Shown here: positions 58,034-64,000 of the stretch, piece after piece
How the letters are laid out: each line of letters begins with the position of its first letter
Position numbering within the stretch: the first letter of the stretch is position 1
Assembly: GCF_024138715.1 (NCBI RefSeq)
Contig: NZ_CP092074.1
Span: 1,426,001-1,490,000, forward strand
DNA from: Emticicia sp. 21SJ11W-3
Lineage (GTDB): Bacteria; Bacteroidota; Bacteroidia; Cytophagales; Spirosomataceae
Direction of reading: 5' to 3'
Length of the DNA stretch: 64,000 nt
Position numbers and translations under genes: made by a program
The notes under the pieces: generated by a model
What the model was told of the DNA's origin: nothing
What the model saw: the letters and a program-made list of their open reading frames with translations, nothing else
The model's database searches: none

Positions 58034-58075
58034 GCTCATGTAAGTGTATTACAATGGATGTAATGGAGTCTTCTT

Positions 58076-58118
58076 AAAAGGAAAAATCCTGCTTCTTTCG
58101 AGGCAGGATTTTCCTTTA
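58076..58118 (-). terminator. Terminator of the TonB-dependent receptor gene
   Basis: About 15-bp stem (AAAGGAAAAATCCTGC with its near-complement GCAGGATTTTCCTTTA, one bulged base), 10-nt loop, about 20 bp past the stop at 58139. The T-rich arm supplies the T tract. Confidence 0.8.
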
Positions 58119-58138
58119 TTTCTGGTATTCGTTTAATC

Positions 58139-61100
58139 TTAGTTAAAGATGTAACGAAGGGTTAACTGTGCATTCCAAACATCAGTTGCTGAGCTTCTTG
58201 ATTGGAAAGTATCTTTCAATAACTCAGTTTTGGTAGTAATCGTTTTACCATCTGTGGTTCTTGATGTTTGCGTGTTTAATCTGTATTGAGGTGTACCGTC
58301 TGTTGTAACACTAGCAAAAGCAAGAGGCGATGCGTTGCTTACAAATTTACCAATACCCCAATTTCCGTTAAGCAGGTTACCAAAGTTCTGGATATCAGCT
58401 CTGATCTGGAAAGTGTTACGTTTACCTTTAACGTTCACGAAGAACTCCTGAATGTACGACAAGTCGAACTGATGTAACCAAGGTAGGATAGCACCGTTAC
58501 GCTCAACATATTTGCCACGCATTTTGCTCAGGTAAGGATCCTGGTCAATAAATTTATCGAAAGCCGCTGCTTGCTGCTCGGCAGTATAGGTAGTACCGCT
58601 TACAGTAGTGTTAACGAATCTTAAATCGGAGGCTTTAAGAGGTACAAACAGGAGATCATTACCTGCAATACCATCGCCGTTCATATCACCTGCAATTGTG
58701 TAAGAGTAACGGCCTGTACCGGTGCCACCAACATAACCTAATGAAACCTGGCTTGCACCACCAAACTTACCACCGTACTCAATTCTGTAGCTGGCAGTAC
58801 CTACTAATCTGTGAGGTATGTCGTTGTCGCTGTATGATAAACCAAGTTTGTTGTTACCATTTATACTTCTGGCACCTGTAAACGAACCAGAGGCAATTGA
58901 ACCGGCACTCATCAGGTCACGGGTTTTTGCATAAGTATAGGCAAACATGGCGTAGAAGCCTTTTGTCCATGGTCTTTCAAGTTTGAAAGTCAACATTACG
59001 TTTTCACCTGCATTTTTGCTTGTAAGAATCGCTGCACGAGATACGTTATCGTTAATACGGATAGCATTATTAAGATTTGAACCGGTTAAGCCAGAACCCG
59101 GGAAACGGTCACGGGTATCAGGGCCGTTGAATTTACCAGTGGCTGTTTCAAGGTTAGCATCAAAATACAATACCGAGTTAAGGAATTTATTGTAGATGAA
59201 ATCTACCGACCCAACTAAACCAAATGGAAGTTTCTGGTCAACAGCAAGGTTTGTTTTCCAAACCTGCGGGAATTTGTAATTGGCGTCTGTAGCGGCAATA
59301 TCAAACGTAGAAGGCAACGTTGGCGTTGGAGGTGTATAAACGCTTGCATCTTTAACAAACGGGAATGCAGAGGTATTACGTTGGTCTATAAAACCTGTCA
59401 GGATACCATTGTTACCAATCTGGTTAGATACGAATACATACGGTGGGCGGCCTGTGAAAATACCTGTACCACCACGTACCTGCGTACTGCGGTTGCCGGT
59501 AACATCCCAGTTAAAGCCTACGCGTGGTTCCCAAAGAATTTTGGCATCTGGTAAAGTACCTGTGTTAACCTTGTAAGAAGCGCCATCCATATTTTTGTAT
59601 GTCTGGGCAGATATAACAGAATTTTCAAGAGCTGTATTTCCAAAAGCAATAACGCTGGCTCTAACACCATAAGTTAGCTTGAAAGTACGCGACACCTGGT
59701 ATTCATCCTGAGCGTATAAGTCAAACTTATTAACTTTCAATACCTGCAATGGATCAGCGCCACCAGGTAAAGCTGAGTAACGATACTGGAACATATTAGC
59801 TACAACGCTGTTGTCGCCGTTCATGGCTTTTCTGAAATCGTCTAAAGAGTTGTAAACCCACACCCCGTTAGAAGCCGGGAAGAACAAGTTATTTGATTTG
59901 TAGTTCTCGTAGTTGGTACCAAAAGTAAGCGTGTGCTTGTTTTTGAAAAGCGTAAAGTTATCAGTGATATGGAATGTACCATAGTTTAGCTTATTACTAG
60001 GCGTAAACGGGTCGAAACCAACTGAAATATAAGTGGCATTGTTATTCAGGATGTCAATGGTAGGGAACATAGACCCGGCGTAAGCGCGGTCTTCATTCTG
60101 GTGGTCATAGCCAATAATGAAGTTATTTGCAGCTTTACCGCCAAAAGTTGAGTTCAACTCACCAACAATAGAGCGGGTGTTATCCTGAATAAAATAACCA
60201 GAGTTTTTGAACGACAATGAGTTGGCTGTTATACGGTTACCAAAACCAGCAGATGAACTATTGCTGATAGTTACGTAGTCTTGTGAGTTATGGAAAGTAT
60301 AACGTACAGTAGCTTTGTGTTTATCGTTTATGTTGTAGTCTAAACGGGCAAGAAACTTATCTGAAGATGTTTCGTCATCATAGTTTTCGTATGGGCCTGT
60401 TTCATAACCGAATTTCTGTTTAACCAATGCGCTAACTTCTTCAATATCGGCTTTTTCAACACGTGTAGGGTTACCGGCGTTAGACCCTTTGGCTACAAAT
60501 GCTGAGGCAGGTACAGTTCTTCTCTGGAACTCGCCATTCACGAAAATAAACAATTTGTTTTTGATGATAGGAGCACCTACACGGAAACCTAAAACTTTCT
60601 CGTCGAAAGTACCTGAAGTTACCGGGAAGCCTTCCGCTTTTGTACCAACAAAAGTTTTGCTGTTGTTACGGAAACTGTGATAAACCGATCCTGTTACTTC
60701 GTTTGTACCTGAGCGTGTTACGGCGTTCAGACCAGCACCTACGAAACCAGACTGGCGAACATCAAACGGAGCAACGTTGATTTGTACCTCTTCAATGGCA
60801 TCAAGAGAGATGGCGGTAGAGTTGGTACGGCCACCGGCTTGCGCTTCAGAGCCAAGACCAAAACCATTGTTGAAAACCGAACCGTCAACAGTAAAGTTAT
60901 TCAAACGGCTGTCCTGACCACCAAAAGAACGCCCGTTACCTTGCGGGTTGTATTTGGTGAAGTCGTTTATTGAGCGGCTACCGATGGTTGGTAATGATTG
61001 TAGAGCTTGTTTACTGATGGTAGTAGAGGCACCGGTTCTGTCAGAGCTGAAAATGTCACTCCGGCTTGAAGTAATTTTAATTTCGTCAAGAATCGTTCCT

Positions 61101-61447
61101 TCGTCGCTTAACGATGCGTCTACGTTGGCAGCTGAACCCAGACTGGCAATAATGCCTTCTTTTACTAGGTCTTTAAAGCCAACAAAAGTAAAAGTTACTT
61201 TATAAGGTCCACCGATACGTACGGCTGGAATAGTGTAACGGCCGGTTGCGTTAGTTACGGTTCCGTATTTTGTACCTGAGGGTACGTGCACTGCAACTAC
61301 AGTTGCACCGGGTAGGCCATCGCCCTTGGTGTCAGTAACCAAACCTGTAATAGATGAGGTTGTAACCTGAGCAAAGCCTTGAAACGCAAATAGAATTCCA
61401 ACAAGGAGACTAAACGCTCCTCGCAAAAAAGTAGATTTTTGCATCAT
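58139..61447 (-). CDS. Oar-like TonB-dependent receptor with carboxypeptidase-regulatory-like N-terminal domain
   Basis: 1102 residues from the ATG at 61447 (MMQKSTFLRGAFSLLVGILFAFQGFAQ signal). A CarboxypepD_reg-like domain (about 25-110: SITGLVTDTKGDGLPGATVVAV...) leads into a plug (IKITSSRSDIFSSDRTGASTTIS, FTVDGSVFNNGFG, VRQSGFVGAGLNAVTRSGTNEVTGSVYH) and a 22-strand barrel ending in LTLRYIFN. The plug motif order matches the OmpA-related/Oar TonB-dependent receptors of Bacteroidota and myxobacteria. No SusD-like partner is adjacent, so the cargo is unknown. Outer membrane. An ATG at 61486 is the alternative start. Confidence 0.92.
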   Translation of the reverse strand: MMQKSTFLRGAFSLLVGILFAFQGFAQVTTSSITGLVTDTKGDGLPGATVVAVHVPSGTKYGTVTNATGRYTIPAVRIGGPYKVTFTFVGFKDLVKEGIIASLGSAANVDASLSDEGTILDEIKITSSRSDIFSSDRTGASTTISKQALQSLPTIGSRSINDFTKYNPQGNGRSFGGQDSRLNNFTVDGSVFNNGFGLGSEAQAGGRTNSTAISLDAIEEVQINVAPFDVRQSGFVGAGLNAVTRSGTNEVTGSVYHSFRNNSKTFVGTKAEGFPVTSGTFDEKVLGFRVGAPIIKNKLFIFVNGEFQRRTVPASAFVAKGSNAGNPTRVEKADIEEVSALVKQKFGYETGPYENYDDETSSDKFLARLDYNINDKHKATVRYTFHNSQDYVTISNSSSAGFGNRITANSLSFKNSGYFIQDNTRSIVGELNSTFGGKAANNFIIGYDHQNEDRAYAGSMFPTIDILNNNATYISVGFDPFTPSNKLNYGTFHITDNFTLFKNKHTLTFGTNYENYKSNNLFFPASNGVWVYNSLDDFRKAMNGDNSVVANMFQYRYSALPGGADPLQVLKVNKFDLYAQDEYQVSRTFKLTYGVRASVIAFGNTALENSVISAQTYKNMDGASYKVNTGTLPDAKILWEPRVGFNWDVTGNRSTQVRGGTGIFTGRPPYVFVSNQIGNNGILTGFIDQRNTSAFPFVKDASVYTPPTPTLPSTFDIAATDANYKFPQVWKTNLAVDQKLPFGLVGSVDFIYNKFLNSVLYFDANLETATGKFNGPDTRDRFPGSGLTGSNLNNAIRINDNVSRAAILTSKNAGENVMLTFKLERPWTKGFYAMFAYTYAKTRDLMSAGSIASGSFTGARSINGNNKLGLSYSDNDIPHRLVGTASYRIEYGGKFGGASQVSLGYVGGTGTGRYSYTIAGDMNGDGIAGNDLLFVPLKASDLRFVNTTVSGTTYTAEQQAAAFDKFIDQDPYLSKMRGKYVERNGAILPWLHQFDLSYIQEFFVNVKGKRNTFQIRADIQNFGNLLNGNWGIGKFVSNASPLAFASVTTDGTPQYRLNTQTSRTTDGKTITTKTELLKDTFQSRSSATDVWNAQLTLRYIFN

Positions 61448-61531
61448 GTTTTTTTTGGAGTTAGAAATGTTCGAAGTAAAATTCATCAAGCAGATTATAT
61501 TGCCTTGACAAAGGTCTTAAAAATTTTCCCT

Positions 61532-61574
61532 AAAAAAAACAAGCACCCATGTGTTTTCTTTACATAAGTGCTTG
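61532..61574 (-). terminator. Rho-independent terminator of ribBA
   Basis: On the minus strand, CAAGCAC / GTGCTTG plus an inner ATGT/ACAT helix (internal 2x2 loop), followed by eight T residues (61539-61532). It is 90 bp past the ribBA stop. Confidence 0.8.
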
Positions 61575-61663
61575 ATATTAAATATTTTGTAAAATATTTA
61601 ATGAAAATTATTGATTAAGTACTATTTTTCAGTATTAAGAAATTGTTATGCACGCCTAATATT

Positions 61664-62869
61664 TTAAGCGCCCATAATCTTATGCCCCATTTTATCGCGT
61701 TTGGTTTGCAGGTATTTTTCGTTGTAGGGGTTAGAAGAAATCTCTATGGCTATGTTCTCAACAATTTCGAGCCCGTATCCTATTAAACCTGCTCTTTTTT
61801 TCGGATTATTAGATATAAGTTTGATTTTTTTAACGCCTAAGTCCCGTAGAATCTGGGCTCCTACACCGTAGTCCCGTTCATCCATTTTAAAGCCAAGCTC
61901 AAGATTTGCTTCTACGGTGTCTCTTCCCATTTCCTGCAATTTATACGATTTCAGTTTGTTCAGCAGCCCTATGCCACGGCCTTCCTGATTCATATACAAT
62001 ACAATGCCTTTGCCGTTTTTCTGAACCATATCCATAGCGGCATGTAACTGAGGCCCGCAGTCGCAGCGGCAAGAACCGAAAATGTCTCCGGTAACGCATG
62101 ACGAGTGAACCCGCACCATAACTGGTTCGTCCGGCTCCCAGGTGCCTTTAATTAAGGCCAGATGCAACTGCTCATTATCAAGCTGGCGATAGGCAATCAT
62201 ATCAAAGTAACCGTGCTCGGTAGGCATTTGAACACCAATTTCTCTTTTAATGAGTGATTCTTTCTGAAGGCGATACTCAATTAAATCTTTGATGCTTATC
62301 AGTTTTAGCTGAAATTTATCTGCAATTTCACGTAGTTCGGGTAGTCTGGCCATTGTGCCATCTTCATTCAAAATCTCTATTAAAACACCAACGGGGCTGA
62401 GTCCTGCCAGTGTAGCCAGGTCAATGGCAGCCTCAGTATGGCCAGATCTTCTGATAACCCCGCCGTCTACCCCTTTCAACGGGAAAATATGCCCCGGTCG
62501 CCCGAAATCCTCAGGCTTAGTTGCCGGGTCTACCAGCGCCTGAATGGTTTTGGCGCGGTCGCTGGCTGATATGCCTGTGGTACAACCGTTGCCCAGTAAA
62601 TCAATTGAGACGGTAAACGCTGTTTCGTGTTGTGCTGTGTTTTTACCGACCATCATGCTTAGCTGAAGTTCATCGCAGCGTTTGGCTGTTATGGGTGTGC
62701 ACATCAGCCCGCGGCCTTCTTTTATCATGAAATTTACCATTTCGGGGGTAATCTTCTCGGCAGCACAAATAAAGTCTCCTTCGTTTTCGCGGTCTTCGTC
62801 GTCTACTACTATAATTATCTTTCCATTGCGTATATCCTCAATGGCATCTTCTATTCGGTCTAACTTCAT
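61664..62869 (-). CDS. ribBA: Bifunctional 3,4-dihydroxy-2-butanone-4-phosphate synthase/GTP cyclohydrolase II
   Basis: 401 residues. The N-terminal RibB half has [17 protein letters not shown] and [26 protein letters not shown]; the C-terminal RibA half has [26 protein letters not shown] (zinc Cys triad) and [14 protein letters not shown]. Both active sites look intact. The two activities supply the carbon and pyrimidine precursors of riboflavin. The ATG at 62869 is used; the 32 codons upstream in frame are not family-like. No FMN riboswitch is visible upstream. Confidence 0.96.
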   Translation of the reverse strand: MKLDRIEDAIEDIRNGKIIIVVDDEDRENEGDFICAAEKITPEMVNFMIKEGRGLMCTPITAKRCDELQLSMMVGKNTAQHETAFTVSIDLLGNGCTTGISASDRAKTIQALVDPATKPEDFGRPGHIFPLKGVDGGVIRRSGHTEAAIDLATLAGLSPVGVLIEILNEDGTMARLPELREIADKFQLKLISIKDLIEYRLQKESLIKREIGVQMPTEHGYFDMIAYRQLDNEQLHLALIKGTWEPDEPVMVRVHSSCVTGDIFGSCRCDCGPQLHAAMDMVQKNGKGIVLYMNQEGRGIGLLNKLKSYKLQEMGRDTVEANLELGFKMDERDYGVGAQILRDLGVKKIKLISNNPKKRAGLIGYGLEIVENIAIEISSNPYNEKYLQTKRDKMGHKIMGA

Positions 62870-63051
62870 TCTATTAATAATATTACTGTTTTTGATTCTA
62901 AAACAGTTTGTATGTTGAAAACGTTTGTAAATGTACGAGTTTTCAATAAAATGTCGATACGTCATCTTTACGGGCTGTCAGGTATGCCTACCTTTTGGCG
63001 GCAAATACTGCGCTTGGGGCATAAAAACTTTCATAAAAAGTTTCTAAAATA

Positions 63052-63080
63052 AAAACCGGAGACTGAGCGCCTCCGGTTTT
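63052..63080 (-). terminator. Rho-independent terminator of the UDP-glucuronate decarboxylase gene
   Basis: 10-bp perfect stem AAAACCGGAG / CTCCGGTTTT with a 9-nt loop and a T-rich tail on the minus strand, 6 bp past the stop at 63086. Confidence 0.85.
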
Positions 63081-63085
63081 GTTAT

Positions 63086-64000
63086 TTATTTCTTTTCAAA
63101 ATCACGATGAATGGCTTCTTCGTAGAGCCTTTCTTTCGGCAGGCTTTTGAAATAGTTGTATGTAATGGCTAAACCTTCTGCACGGCTTACTTTGGGCTCC
63201 CATCCTAATATTTCCCTTGCTTTGGTAATATCGGGCTGGCGTTGCTTTGGGTCATCTTTTGGCAGCGGCTTATGAACAATCTTCTGGTCAGTACCGGTTA
63301 ATTTAATGATTTCTTCGGCAAACTGCTTAATGGTTATTTCAGCCGGGTTACCGACATTAACCGGATACGCATAGTCTGACAGCAACAAACGATAGATGCC
63401 CTCAACGAGGTCGTCAACGTAGCAGAACGAGCGCGTCTGCGAGCCATCGCCAAAAATCGTTAAATCTTCACCACGCAAAGCCTGGCCAATAAATGCAGGC
63501 AATACGCGGCCGTCGTTCAGGCGCATACGCGGTCCATAGGTATTAAATATACGTACAATTCTTGTTTCAAGACCATGATAGGTATGGTAGGCCATAGTCA
63601 TGGCTTCCTGAAAGCGTTTGGCTTCGTCATAAACACCTCTTGGGCCAACCGGGTTTACATGCCCCCAGTATTCTTCATTTTGAGGATGCACGAGCGGGTC
63701 TCCATAAACTTCAGAAGTAGAGGCAATAAGAACTCTGGCTTTTTTTACGCGTGCAAGGCCAAGGCAATTATGTATACCCAAAGACCCAACCTTAAGTGTC
63801 TGAATCGGAATCTTCAGGTAGTCAATCGGGCTGGCCGGCGATGCAAAATGCAGGATATAGTCAATACTACCCGGCACATGGATAAACTTACTGACGTCGT
63901 GATGATAAAATTCAAAATTAGGATGCTTGAACAAATGCTCAATATTACGCAAATCGCCGGTAATGAGGTTGTCCATGGCAATTACGTAATGGCCTTCTTT
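63086..64000 (-). CDS. UDP-glucuronate decarboxylase-like NAD-dependent epimerase (SDR); N-terminus outside window
   Basis: The frame is open to the right edge; the first visible residues [23 protein letters not shown] correspond to about residue 24 onward of UXS-type enzymes, so the Rossmann GxxGxxG is just beyond the edge. [39 protein letters not shown] carries the Ser/Tyr-x3-Lys triad; [20 protein letters not shown] and [18 protein letters not shown] follow. It likely converts UDP-glucuronate to UDP-xylose for surface glycans. About 305 residues are visible. Truncation is only the window edge. Confidence 0.9.
   Translation of the reverse strand, partial: KEGHYVIAMDNLITGDLRNIEHLFKHPNFEFYHHDVSKFIHVPGSIDYILHFASPASPIDYLKIPIQTLKVGSLGIHNCLGLARVKKARVLIASTSEVYGDPLVHPQNEEYWGHVNPVGPRGVYDEAKRFQEAMTMAYHTYHGLETRIVRIFNTYGPRMRLNDGRVLPAFIGQALRGEDLTIFGDGSQTRSFCYVDDLVEGIYRLLLSDYAYPVNVGNPAEITIKQFAEEIIKLTGTDQKIVHKPLPKDDPKQRQPDITKAREILGWEPKVSRAEGLAITYNYFKSLPKERLYEEAIHRDFEKK

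Noticed and set aside
61448-61489. Extra N-terminal codons of the TonB-dependent receptor
   Set aside because: The ATG at 61447 gives a standard signal peptide, and the upstream residues are polar; kept only as an alternative start.
62870-63051. Possible FMN riboswitch upstream of ribBA
   Set aside because: No match to the conserved riboswitch core and no suitable helices.
1-64000. CRISPR arrays, tRNA/rRNA genes, insertion sequences, prophage or defence genes
   Set aside because: Looked for and not seen; no regular direct repeats, transposase motifs or tRNA cloverleaf sequences were recognised.

Overview
The window is a stretch of core chromosome from a Bacteroidota bacterium, most likely a member of the Cytophagia/Cytophagales. 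The signs are a GldD gliding lipoprotein, an Oar-like TonB-dependent receptor, a BshA (bacillithiol) glycosyltransferase, a Bacteroidota-type arginine decarboxylase, many short signal peptides ending in AQ, scarce Shine-Dalgarno sites and several -7 elements of the TAnnTTTG type. I see no rRNA, tRNA, CRISPR array, insertion sequence, phage gene or toxin-antitoxin/defence island, and no block whose base or codon use looks foreign. Fifty-eight coding regions are called. Two run off the window (a molybdopterin oxidoreductase subunit at the left edge and a UDP-glucuronate decarboxylase-like epimerase at the right edge). Two are very short genes (53 and 41 codons).

Layout. 1-1.6 kb: two-subunit molybdenum hydroxylase. 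1.9-4.9 kb: threonine aldolase, a YcxB-like membrane protein, a phosphoribosyltransferase and gldD. 4.8-6.7 kb: a three-gene module on the minus strand (Rieske lipoprotein, four-helix His-rich membrane protein, YceI protein) that looks like an envelope redox unit. 7-8.9 kb: TPR protein and a collagen-like lipoprotein. 9-12.9 kb: MazG-like pyrophosphohydrolase, PepT, YggS, a DOPA-dioxygenase-like enzyme behind a striking operator, and a DUF423 protein. 12.9-18.7 kb: MFS transporter, coiled-coil membrane protein, S41 protease, bestrophin channel, SixA phosphatase and a tiny membrane protein. 18.9-27.3 kb: prolyl oligopeptidase, a TMTC-like GT-C/TPR protein with a methyltransferase, a DPM1-like glycosyltransferase, GlpD and a UbiA-family prenyltransferase.

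27.4-32.5 kb holds bshA, htpG, serine acetyltransferase and cysteine synthase, so cysteine supply and bacillithiol synthesis lie within about 5 kb. 32.5-41.1 kb: a lipoprotein, an alditol-oxidase-like flavoenzyme, a RecB/AddA-like helicase with a degenerate nuclease site, a transglutaminase-like protein, a monoglyceride-lipase-like hydrolase and a class-C-like serine hydrolase. 41.2-43.2 kb: a DeaD RNA helicase with a good promoter and a leader of about 200 nt. 43.3-52.5 kb: unknown membrane and secreted proteins, EamA and TatD (overlapping), a WaaE-like glycosyltransferase, a YfcE-like phosphoesterase, ApbE and a LolA-like protein. 52.6-64 kb: a small HExxH protein, Mpl-like ligase, arginine decarboxylase, a HAD phosphatase, a sterol-desaturase-family enzyme, the large TonB-dependent receptor, RibBA and the epimerase.

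Most genes are single or in two- to three-gene transcription units. Many convergent or terminal gene ends carry clear stem-loops. The strongest non-coding signals are the double palindrome upstream of the dioxygenase gene, a triple CTGCC/GGCAG repeat upstream of htpG, the deaD promoter with its long leader, and two long hairpins without T tracts. I found no clearly new multi-gene system. The Rieske/b561-like/YceI module and the unknown secreted pair at 43.9-46.3 kb are the best candidates for undescribed biology.
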